A stretch of 9,403 bases of DNA from Parcubacteria group bacterium RIFCSPHIGHO2_01_FULL_47_10b (GCA_001824325.1 MHXC01000022.1:1-9403); one strand, 5' to 3'; shown: positions 1-4,750, counted from the first letter of the stretch. The notes: generated by a model not told the origin, from the sequence alone. Translations and numbers: made by a program.

Positions 1-351
1 GGAAAGGTGAAGGATGTCTATCTCTTATGGCACAGCTTTCGCAACACAATCCCAAAAACCCAACGTTACTCACTCGGACAAAAAGTTGACGACTTGTTTG
101 CTGAAACCATTGAAGCAATCGCGACTGCCGCTTTTTTGACTCGCGACCAAAAAATACCGTATGTACGTCGCGCCATACAAAAAGTCGATGTACTCAAAAT
201 ATTTTTGATGATTCTGTGGGAAGCGCAAGCGCTAGACAATAAAAAATACATTGCGCTGTCATTGCCAATCGATGAAATCGGTACAAATCTCGGTGGCTGG
301 AGCGGCCAACTCACAAAACAAAACTCTCCCCAAAATCGGGGAGAGAAATGA
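1..351 (+). CDS. avd: DGR accessory protein, bAvd-like four-helix bundle (5' end probably cut by window)
   Basis: Accessory variability determinant of a diversity-generating retroelement. In studied DGRs, Avd forms a basic helical bundle that binds the reverse transcriptase and the template RNA and is needed for mutagenic cDNA synthesis. Family hallmarks are visible, counted from a GTG at 7: WHSF (8-11), IPKTQRYSLG (15-24), WEAQALDNKKYIALS (71-85) and IDEIGTNLGGW (88-98). The protein is short, basic and predicted all-helical. The frame is open to base 1, and GTG 7 has no well-spaced ribosome site, so the true start is probably a few codons outside the window. The last ten or so residues are not family-like and are encoded by a hairpin that looks like a terminator for the opposite strand. 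The adjacent TR/VR pair distinguishes it from the 23S-intervening-sequence four-helix proteins, which have a similar fold. Confidence 0.85.
   Translation, partial: GKVKDVYLLWHSFRNTIPKTQRYSLGQKVDDLFAETIEAIATAAFLTRDQKIPYVRRAIQKVDVLKIFLMILWEAQALDNKKYIALSLPIDEIGTNLGGWSGQLTKQNSPQNRGEK
315..345 (-). terminator. Probable terminator of the TR RNA, inside the avd 3' end
   Basis: A perfect 8-bp stem (324-331 with 338-345, ctctcccc/ggggagag) encloses a 6-nt loop. Read on the - strand it is followed by TTTTGTTTTG, the layout of an intrinsic terminator. Read on the + strand it is followed by an A-rich stretch, so it would not terminate avd. It lies 12 bases past the TR end in the TR direction. Alternatively it could be a structural part of the DGR RNA. 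Confidence 0.6.
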
Positions 352-357
352 AGAAAG

Positions 358-483
358 TTGCGGGATGACGAACGCAAACCCACCATTATCGTTCCACTTG
401 TTGTCAGGATGATCGACGTTAGCGTTCAACCATTGGCCGTCATCGTTACGATTCGCGCTCAAAAGGTTCGGATCGCCATCAGA
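358..483 (-). repeat. DGR template repeat (TR)
   Basis: A 126-bp copy of the 3' end of the target gene (815-940), offset by 457 bp in the same orientation. The copies differ at 12 positions: 387, 393, 399, 402, 404, 410, 420, 426, 434, 447, 452 and 453. At every one this copy has T on the + strand, which is A on the - strand. The other copy has G (8 times) or T (4 times) on the - strand. None of the 94 non-adenine positions differs. That polarity identifies this copy as the template and the - strand as the RNA-like strand. Translated in the VR frame it holds seven AAY (Asn) codons, the usual DGR design, and all seven are changed in the VR. The left end (358-386) is identical in both copies and corresponds to the initiation-of-mutagenic-homing side. 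Confidence 0.95.
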
Positions 484-581
484 AAAGCACAAGATGTCGT
501 CTGTACCACCGCCCGTCGACTGCTCTCCGGGCTGTATCGAATTCGGCATCATAATGCCCTAACATCCTATGCCAAGTTGCT

Positions 582-704
582 TCATTTTTGAGCTCTCACA
601 TACCACTCTACCTGAAGCCATGACCGCAGATACTCTGGGTGTGTGATCTCTGGATTCGGTAGCGGGAAATCGTAATCGCCCGCGTATGCACCTACTACCA
701 ACAT
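582..704 (-). CDS. Possible 40-aa small protein or gene remnant in the DGR spacer
   Basis: An ORF with ordinary protein composition (starts MLVVGAYAGDY, ends EWYVRAQK) on the same strand as TR and target. I do not recognise it. A TATAGT hexamer ends one base before its ATG, and there is no ribosome site. The frame stays open upstream to about 764, through the terminator of the target gene, which suggests the end of a decayed longer gene rather than an intact one. It would lie inside any TR transcript starting near 700. The rest of 484-793 shows nothing else except that terminator. Confidence 0.25.
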   Translation of the reverse strand: MLVVGAYAGDYDFPLPNPEITHPEYLRSWLQVEWYVRAQK

Positions 705-710
705 AACTAT
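705..710 (-). promoter_or_regulatory. Possible -10 box for the TR RNA
   Basis: TATAGT on the - strand, upstream of the TR in the correct orientation. No convincing -35 element lies 16-18 bases upstream. A start near 698 and a stop at the 315-345 hairpin would give an RNA of roughly 380 nt containing the whole TR. Weak evidence, based on one hexamer and position. Confidence 0.25.
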
Positions 711-720
711 ACCATGCTTC

Positions 721-762
721 AAGAAAAACTTAGCCCCACTCCGGACGCGGAATAGGGCTAAG
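721..762 (-). terminator. Intrinsic terminator of the DGR target gene
   Basis: An 8-bp perfect stem (cttagccc 729-736 with gggctaag 755-762). Within it is a nested 4-bp stem (740-743 with 748-751) around a 4-nt loop. On the - strand it is followed by TTTTTCTT (728-721). It begins 31 bases after the target stop codon. It may also act as the structured element that some DGRs carry downstream of the VR, which this sequence alone cannot separate. Confidence 0.7.
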
Positions 763-793
763 GACTAAGGTCAAAGGACGAGATTCGAAGAAC

Positions 794-1477
794 CTAGTGT
801 TGAGTGCCAGCAACTTGCGGGATGACGAACGCAAACCCACCATCATCGTCCCACTCGTAGCCAGGACGATCGACGTCAGCGTCCAACCATCGGCCGTCAT
901 CGTAACGAAACGCGCTCAAAAGGTTCGGATCGCCATCAGAATCGTTGATGGGTTCGTGCATTACAACGATCCACCACAAACCCATGGCCTCGAGTTCCTC
1001 ATCTGTAAATTTCTCCCGGATGAGGCACGCGATTTCGGGACTGATGTCATTGCCGTGTTTCCAGCCACGCCGGTTGCCTTCGGCTCGGACATTCTTGGTG
1101 GTACGGTCGCTATCAATGAACCTTGTGCCCCTAATGACCGCAATCTCGAGGGTGATCCCTGCCTTCATGGGCTTGAAGTCCGGTGAGTTCAAGACGTCTT
1201 TCGCCCACTCCCAGATCCGCAACCCCTTTTTCTCCAAACGACTTCCCCAATCCGAGCCGGACGTCCCATTGGTAGTGACGGAAAAATAGATCACGCCATC
1301 CATTTCACGCCGACGAGGATCTGGTTGAACAACCCATTCGCCCGAGTTGACGCGTCGGACCGCTTCATTGGGGTCTGTAGTGTCCATCTGACTCATGAGG
1401 TTTTTGACCAGCGCATTCAATTTGCCTAGCTCAACCTTAGCCGTAACAAACAGCCCCTTGTCGCCCTTGCAACCCAT
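794..1477 (-). CDS. DGR target protein with C-terminal variable region
   Basis: Diversified protein of the retroelement, 227 aa. The start chosen is the ATG at 1477 because AAGGAGGT sits just upstream; an ATG nine codons earlier lacks such a site. The last part (SDGDPNLLSAFRYDDGRW through GGFAFVIPQ) is the VR translation, ending like the C-type-lectin-fold variable domains of other DGR targets. The body before it is Trp- and charge-rich (WIVVMHEPIND just before the VR) and I do not recognise a family. No signal peptide or membrane segment is visible, so the protein looks cytoplasmic as written. Relative to the TR the variable domain has 11 changed residues: N to F, N to Y (2), N to D (4), Q to R, H to R, D to G and K to E. 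The stop lies six codons after the VR. Ligand and role are unknown. Confidence 0.85.
   Translation of the reverse strand: MGCKGDKGLFVTAKVELGKLNALVKNLMSQMDTTDPNEAVRRVNSGEWVVQPDPRRREMDGVIYFSVTTNGTSGSDWGSRLEKKGLRIWEWAKDVLNSPDFKPMKAGITLEIAVIRGTRFIDSDRTTKNVRAEGNRRGWKHGNDISPEIACLIREKFTDEELEAMGLWWIVVMHEPINDSDGDPNLLSAFRYDDGRWLDADVDRPGYEWDDDGGFAFVIPQVAGTQH
815..940 (-). repeat. DGR variable repeat (VR)
   Basis: Receiving copy of the TR at the 3' end of the target gene. It shows 12 substitutions at TR adenines (8 A to G, 4 A to T on the - strand) and none elsewhere. The changes fall in 11 codons and every one alters the amino acid. The changed stretch is 844-910. It is flanked by about 30 identical bases on the 5' side (911-940) and 29 on the 3' side (815-843), the latter encoding GGFAFVIPQ and being the likely homing-initiation segment. 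Confidence 0.95.
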
Positions 1478-1481
1478 AAAA

Positions 1482-1528
1482 CCTCCTTGCGCTAGCTTGC
1501 GCAATTACATCCCTCTCATCCGAGGAGG
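1482..1528 (-). promoter_or_regulatory. Leader structure able to hide the ribosome site of the DGR target mRNA
   Basis: On the - strand an anti-Shine-Dalgarno CCTCC (1528-1524) can pair with the strong site GGAGG (1486-1482). Immediately inside it a 6-bp stem TTGCGC/GCGCAA (1504-1499 with 1492-1487) has a 6-nt loop and would stack on the GGAGG helix. An 18-nt bulge lies on one side. Formed, this would block translation of the target. Pairing is seen in sequence; a regulatory role is inferred. Confidence 0.35.
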
Positions 1529-1581
1529 AACCACAATTAGGGTAATCGCAGCATATACATACAAGCATTAGTTTATATATT

Positions 1582-1587
1582 TGTCAA
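1582..1587 (-). promoter_or_regulatory. -35 element of the probable DGR target promoter
   Basis: Consensus TTGACA on the - strand, just after the marR stop codon, followed by an A/T-rich stretch. The -10 is poor: TTGTAT at 17 bp spacing, with TATGTA a few bases further as an alternative. It would give a leader of about 75-80 nt for the target gene. Confidence 0.4.
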
Positions 1588-1589
1588 GA

Positions 1590-2027
1590 TCACAAGGAAA
1601 AATCCACATACCCCACCATCTGCGCCAGCAACTCCACGTCTTCTTTGCGAAATTTTGCCTGCAATAAACGGGATATTTTGTCGTTTGTTTCCTCAAATAG
1701 GTCTCGAAGCGCTTGTTCACTTAATCGCCCCTGCTCGGTGAGCATTATTTGTACCGCCCTGCGATCAAATTGATCAGAGCGACGCTCTATATAGCCCTTA
1801 CGTTCGAGCTGGTCGAGAAGCGGAGTGATCGCTCCGCCCTTTAGCCCCAACGTCGCACCAAATTCTTTTACGGTCCGCCCATTGCGCTCAAATAGCACGA
1901 CTAGCAGGAGAAACTGCGCTAGGGTTAGATGGAATGGATCGAATGCGCGGTCATAAAACGCTGATAATTTCTTTTGCACACGCCCGAACTTAATCACAAT
2001 TGATTCGCTCAAAATGTCCATGGTCAT
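1590..2027 (-). CDS. MarR family transcriptional regulator
   Basis: A 145-aa winged-helix DNA-binding protein of MarR size, expected to act as a dimer on a palindromic operator. The helix-turn-helix spans about residues 51-80 (TVKEFGATLGLKGGAITPLL, then the recognition-helix end DQLERKGYI). The wing carries DRR (88-90), and long terminal helices would form the dimer interface. The TPLLDQLERKGYIERR pattern is closest to the OhrR/SarZ branch, but the protein has no cysteine, so OhrR-type thiol peroxide sensing is excluded. GGTGGGG lies upstream of the first ATG; an ATG two codons later is also possible. It is divergent from smpB, with a 14-bp palindrome between them, which suggests autoregulation. 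It also lies directly upstream of the DGR target on the same strand, with a separate promoter between. The inducer is unknown. Confidence 0.88.
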   Translation of the reverse strand: MTMDILSESIVIKFGRVQKKLSAFYDRAFDPFHLTLAQFLLLVVLFERNGRTVKEFGATLGLKGGAITPLLDQLERKGYIERRSDQFDRRAVQIMLTEQGRLSEQALRDLFEETNDKISRLLQAKFRKEDVELLAQMVGYVDFSL

Positions 2028-2070
2028 GATATCCCCACCATATGTTACGAATTAGAACTATTTGGTTTCA

Positions 2071-2089
2071 TATAATACTATATAGTATA
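2071..2089. promoter_or_regulatory. Candidate MarR operator overlapping -10 boxes of both strands
   Basis: ATACTATATAGTAT at 2075-2088 is a perfect 14-bp palindrome in the marR-smpB intergenic space. It overlaps TATACT on the - strand (2089-2084) and TATAAT/TATAGT on the + strand (2071-2076, 2081-2086). A dimeric repressor here would block marR transcription and perhaps a + promoter. -35 matches are weak on both strands. A/T richness raises the chance of a coincidental palindrome. Confidence 0.45.
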
Positions 2090-2171
2090 GCACGACTTCG
2101 TATGAAGCATTGTGGATAACACTGTCAACAAGGATATTCGCAAAAACATAGCTTTTTCGCACAAAAACGCA

Positions 2172-2177
2172 TATTAT
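2172..2177 (+). promoter_or_regulatory. -10 box close to the smpB start (possible leaderless mRNA)
   Basis: TATTAT ends seven bases before the smpB ATG at 2185, so transcription would begin at or next to the start codon. No Shine-Dalgarno sequence is present, which fits. The -35 region shows no good match, so this is a position-based call. Confidence 0.35.
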
Positions 2178-2184
2178 TGAGCTA

Positions 2185-2634
2185 ATGCCCACATACGCTG
2201 ACAACAAAGAAGCTCGTTTCGACTACGAGATCCTTGAAACCCTTGAAGCAGGGCTGGTTTTGCGTGGCATCGAAACAAAGGCAGTGCGGCAAGGAAAAAT
2301 TTCACTACGAGGCGCGCATGTACGTATCCGCAACAACCGCCCCGTTCTAATAAACTCGCTCATATCTCCGTATCAGCCCAACAATACCCCTGAAACCTAT
2401 AACGAACGCCGCGACCGCGCGTTATTACTACATGACTCGCAAATCAAAAAGCTGATTGGCTTTCAGCAGCGGCAAGGCTTGACTTTGATACCGCTTAGAG
2501 TGTATAATAAGGCATCGAGGATTAAGATAGAAATTGCGCTGGCGCGCGGCAAAAAGAAGTACGACAAGCGCGAATATATAAAAAAGCGGGATTTTGAGCG
2601 GCGCAAGCAGCGCGAGTTACGGGTGAAAGTTTAG
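2185..2634 (+). CDS. smpB: SsrA-binding protein SmpB
   Basis: Partner of tmRNA in trans-translation. It binds the tRNA-like domain of tmRNA and delivers it to ribosomes stalled on broken mRNAs. It is 149 aa, the usual length. Family motifs in order: ARFDYEILETLEAGLVL (10-26), GIETKAVRQGKISLRGAHVRI (from 28, where the usual form is GTEVK/GIEVK), ISPY (60-63), LLLH (80-83), and ALARGKKKYDKRE (118-130). It ends with a basic tail (KKRDFERRKQRELRVKV) that in other SmpB proteins becomes helical in the empty mRNA channel. The start lacks a ribosome site, and a -10-like hexamer sits just upstream. The tmRNA gene follows 48 bp downstream on the same strand, so the two partners are adjacent. Confidence 0.97.
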   Translation: MPTYADNKEARFDYEILETLEAGLVLRGIETKAVRQGKISLRGAHVRIRNNRPVLINSLISPYQPNNTPETYNERRDRALLLHDSQIKKLIGFQQRQGLTLIPLRVYNKASRIKIEIALARGKKKYDKREYIKKRDFERRKQRELRVKV

Positions 2635-2682
2635 CAATACGCCGACGAAATATCTCCCGCATCGGCTCGTCATTATTTATAC

Positions 2683-3088
2683 GGGCATGACACAGGATTC
2701 GATAAGTGCAATGCTCATACACACAGCAGGTGGAGTCGCTTGACCTCCGAAAAACCAAGCATTATTGACAAATGTCAATTCATTCAATAACGCATTTGCG
2801 TTTGCTCCCACGGCTGTTGCCTGAATAAAGTACTCAGGCGCCGAAGACCAATACGAGTCTTTAGAGGAGCCGTGTACGCGTAGGTTGTCCGATAGAGCGC
2901 GTGCACGTACGACATCGGACTAGCGCTTCATACTGTCTAGTATGTTGCACGAAGATCCTTAGACTTATATCGGGCAGTACGACTTTTGTCTGGTTTTCAA
3001 TCATACTGCCGACACACAAACCTGACTAAACCTGTAGAATGAGTGTATGATCCGCGCTTAGACGAGGGTTCGATTCCCTCCATGTCCA
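2683..3088 (+). ncRNA. ssrA: Transfer-messenger RNA (tmRNA, SsrA), one-piece
   Basis: Rescues stalled ribosomes and tags the nascent chain for proteolysis. The tRNA-like ends are clear. The acceptor stem is gggcatg (2683-2689) with catgtcc (3081-3087, one G-U pair). The conserved AGGATTCGATA D-like segment lies at 2693-2703. The T arm is gaggg/ccctc (3064-3068, 3076-3080) around ttcgatt. Helix P2 forms from 2715-2722 with 3043-3050, 8 bp. A first pseudoknot near 2728-2760 (gctt 2738-2741 with aagc 2757-2760) precedes the tag reading frame. A downstream pseudoknot has stems 2887-2893/2914-2920 and 2895-2900/2923-2928. A GTCT-loop hairpin lies at 2929-2944. About 406 nt, normal for the family. 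The discriminator A at 3088 is followed by CAAAA, so CCA is not encoded and must be added enzymatically. Confidence 0.95.
2774..2824 (+). other. tmRNA proteolysis-tag reading frame
   Basis: The frame ending in TGA at 2822-2824 reads VNSFNNAFAFAPTAVA when started at GTC 2774, giving the tag (A)VNSFNNAFAFAPTAVA with the tmRNA-borne alanine first. The -AVA end is a typical ClpXP-type degron end. The resume codon is inferred from spacing: about 13 bases after the pseudoknot at 2760, against 11 in E. coli. The in-frame neighbours AAT 2771 and AAT 2777 cannot be excluded. Confidence 0.7.
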
Positions 3089-3112
3089 CAAAAAAAATTT
3101 TCTTGTTGCATT

Positions 3113-3121
3113 TGTTATAAT
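3113..3121 (+). promoter_or_regulatory. Extended -10 promoter of the DUF6922/AbiEii pair
   Basis: TGTTATAAT, an extended -10 with a perfect TATAAT (3116-3121), lies 25 bases after the tmRNA end. The ATG at 3133 is 11 bases downstream, so the leader would be only a few bases long and no ribosome site is visible. No good -35 is present, as is common for extended -10 promoters. Confidence 0.55.
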
Positions 3122-3132
3122 AGTAATACCAT

Positions 3133-3432
3133 ATGAATCCTCCTTTGTTCCGTCCCGAACTCTTTTGGGATGTTGATGTAAGCAAAATGGATTACGAAAA
3201 AAGCGCGAAATTCATCATCGGGCGCGTTTTTGACTTTGGCGATGTAGAAGACATTAAATCGGCAACACAGTATTACGGCATACACCAATTAAAAACGACG
3301 GCGATGAAGCATGTATTCGCATCGCCGAAGCATCTAAATTTTTGGAGCACTATTCTTGACATACCATTAAGCCAATTATCATGCACGAGGAAGCCCTCAC
3401 CCCCGCTACCCGCTCTCTTTTCAATGAGTTGA
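3133..3432 (+). CDS. DUF6922-like protein, probable antitoxin partner of the AbiEii gene
   Basis: A 99-aa protein resembling the DUF6922 family: ELFWDVDVSKMDYEKSAKFI (residues 9-28), IGRVFDFGDVEDIKSATQYYG (helical) and SPKHLNFWSTILDIP (64-78). Such proteins are commonly encoded just upstream of AbiEii-type nucleotidyltransferases, which suggests the antitoxin role; the biochemistry is inferred. The last 17 codons overlap the next gene in another frame, by 52 bp, and encode a Pro/Ser-rich tail (KPSPPLPALF) with no family look. The homologous part ends near residue 84. The overlap implies translational coupling. Confidence 0.7.
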   Translation: MNPPLFRPELFWDVDVSKMDYEKSAKFIIGRVFDFGDVEDIKSATQYYGIHQLKTTAMKHVFASPKHLNFWSTILDIPLSQLSCTRKPSPPLPALFSMS

Positions 3433-4016
3433 GTGGAGTGCTACAAATAAAGCAATTCTACTTGGCGGGCGGTAGCGCCCTCGCACTATATTTCGGTCAT
3501 CGATTTTCAATCGACTTGGATTGGTTTAGTCCTGATTTTCAAAACGATGGAACGCTCGCAATTGAGCTGAAAAAGCTGGGTGCATTCAGGATTGAGTTTG
3601 ATAATGAGCATAGCATAAAGGGATTGCTTAAGGGCGTCAGTATAAGCTTTTTCCGTTATCCATATCCGCTTATCCGACCGACACTATCCGTTGGGGAAGT
3701 CTTACAGCTTGCTTCAAAAGAAGATATCGCGTGTATGAAACTCGAGGCGGCATCTCGACGGGGTTCGAAAAAGGACTTTGTTGATTTATTTTTCTTGTTC
3801 CAAGAATTCTCGTTAGCACAGATACTGGGGTTTATGAAAGAGAAGTACAAAGGACTTGAGTACAATACCACTCACTTATTGCGAAGTTTGACGTATTTTG
3901 ACGATGCAGAAGGCCAGGAGGTGCAGATGATTGCGACCGACACAAACTGGTCAAAAATAAAAGAAAAAATTACGCAAATGGTGAAAGAATATATGAAAGA
4001 ATCCCTTGCTAGCTAG
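3381..4016 (+). CDS. AbiEii/AbiGii-type nucleotidyltransferase toxin
   Basis: A 211-aa minimal nucleotidyltransferase-fold protein. Members of this family act as toxins in type IV-like abortive-infection pairs; some modify tRNA ends with nucleotides. The signature is present: FYLAGGSALALYFGHRFSID then LDWFS (residues 27-49). This is the GS motif (31-32) followed by D45-x-D47, the metal-binding pair. KEDIACMKLEAASRRGSKKD runs 113-132, with K120, K131, D132 and D135 in the usual second conserved block. It is shorter than full AbiEii, like many of the compact stand-alone members. There is no ribosome site before the ATG, and the start lies inside the preceding gene, so reinitiation or coupling is likely. 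The substrate is not predictable from sequence. Confidence 0.85.
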   Translation: MHEEALTPATRSLFNELSGVLQIKQFYLAGGSALALYFGHRFSIDLDWFSPDFQNDGTLAIELKKLGAFRIEFDNEHSIKGLLKGVSISFFRYPYPLIRPTLSVGEVLQLASKEDIACMKLEAASRRGSKKDFVDLFFLFQEFSLAQILGFMKEKYKGLEYNTTHLLRSLTYFDDAEGQEVQMIATDTNWSKIKEKITQMVKEYMKESLAS

Positions 4017-4029
4017 GAGACTCCTAAGA

Positions 4030-4053
4030 GCAAGACGAACTCTTGCCTTTTCT
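4030..4053 (+). terminator. Weak intrinsic terminator after the toxin gene
   Basis: A 6-bp stem gcaaga/tcttgc (4030-4035, 4041-4046) with a 5-nt loop, followed by CTTTTCTC. It starts 13 bases after the toxin stop and would separate the toxin-antitoxin unit from infC. The stem is short and the U tract broken. Confidence 0.5.
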
Positions 4054-4144
4054 CCCACCCCATGCTATCTTGCATACACGATTGGCCCTGACATACATCG
4101 AGCACGCGGGGTCAGTTTCTTCGTTAATTGCTAACTGGCTTTAG

Positions 4145-4750
4145 ATCAAAAGCAGACGATACAATCGATATCAGCAACAATCGCAGAGCTATCGAGTGAA
4201 TAGCCAGATTCGCATTCCCGAAGTTCGGCTAATTGATGAGGAAGAGAAGGTACTCGGCGTCGTTCCAACGGCACAAGCGATGCAGATGGCACAAGAACGA
4301 GGGTTGGACCTCGTGGAAGTGCAGCCAACAGCAAAGCCATCGGTATGCCGTCTCATGGATTACAAAAAATTCTTGTATCGTCAATCGAAAGCGAAGAAAC
4401 AAAGTAAACCCAGTGCCGATAAACTCAAGAGCGTGCAGTTCTCCATGCGAATTTCCGAACATGATTTAGAAACCAAGGCGCGGCGAACAGGTGAATTTCT
4501 TACGAAGGGCCATCGAGTTAAGATACAGCTCGTGATCCGCGGACGGGAAAATGCACATCGTGAGTTGGTGCAGCCCCAAATTGATAAATTTATTAGCAGC
4601 GTCCCGGTTGAAGCAGTCATGGATGCGCCGCCAAAGCGGCTTCCGGGAGGAATGTTTTTCATACTACGGAAAAAGGAGCGTAAAAATACAGCCACGACCG
4701 TAACACAAAATCAGGATCAGGTGAAAGACAGTCATGTTAAAAACAAATAA
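4145..4750 (+). CDS. infC: Translation initiation factor IF-3 (probable non-AUG start; first GTG at 4196)
   Basis: Binds the 30S subunit, prevents premature joining of 50S and checks the start codon and initiator tRNA. N-domain motifs: QIRIPEVRLIDEEEKVLGVV, GLDLVEVQPTAKPSVCRLMD and YKKFLY. A Lys-rich linker follows, then the C-domain (KLKSVQFSMRISEHDLETK; GHRVKIQLVIRGRE; PPKRLPGGMFFILRKK). The first standard start is GTG 4196 (184 aa), but that begins abruptly at the conserved NSQIR segment. The frame stays open upstream to a TAG at 4142. The first codon after that stop is ATC (4145), and it would add a basic, Gln/Tyr-rich leader (KSRRYNRYQQQSQSYR) of the type seen at the N-terminus of IF-3. 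infC genes are known for rare starts (AUU in E. coli) that allow IF-3 to regulate itself, so ATC is preferred here as inference. It heads infC-rpmI-rplT. Confidence 0.9.
   Translation: MKSRRYNRYQQQSQSYRVNSQIRIPEVRLIDEEEKVLGVVPTAQAMQMAQERGLDLVEVQPTAKPSVCRLMDYKKFLYRQSKAKKQSKPSADKLKSVQFSMRISEHDLETKARRTGEFLTKGHRVKIQLVIRGRENAHRELVQPQIDKFISSVPVEAVMDAPPKRLPGGMFFILRKKERKNTATTVTQNQDQVKDSHVKNK

Noticed and set aside
259..552. A 97-codon - strand ORF running through the TR and antisense into avd
   Set aside because: It is open because the TR copies coding sequence in frame. The part beyond the TR is the antisense of conserved avd codons and the terminator hairpin, so it is not credible as a protein.
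358..591. + strand ORFs over TR and VR (also 797-1186) with similar N-termini
   Set aside because: Their similarity only reflects the TR/VR repeat on the opposite strand. The mutation polarity and the strong ribosome site support the - strand gene.
815..940. Possibility that this copy is the template and 358-483 the variable copy
   Set aside because: The differing positions are A on the - strand in 358-483 but G or T here. DGR mutagenesis is adenine-specific in the template, so the roles are fixed the other way.
3064..3080. T-arm-like sequence suggesting a tRNA gene
   Set aside because: No anticodon arm lies at the right distance. Its acceptor partner is at 2683-2689, which makes it the 3' part of tmRNA.
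2997..3185. - strand ORFs over the tmRNA region (also 2522-2758)
   Set aside because: They are antisense to a tmRNA gene with clear acceptor, T-arm, P2 and pseudoknot pairings, and to smpB.
4084..4113. CTGAC/GTCAG inverted repeat upstream of infC as an L20-binding leader
   Set aside because: Only five pairs with a long irregular loop; no recognisable L20 target structure could be built by eye.
4233..4469. Overlapping ORFs in other frames within infC and the VanZ-like gene (for example 4381-4695, 5432-5656)
   Set aside because: Shadow frames of well-conserved genes, with no ribosome sites or family resemblance.
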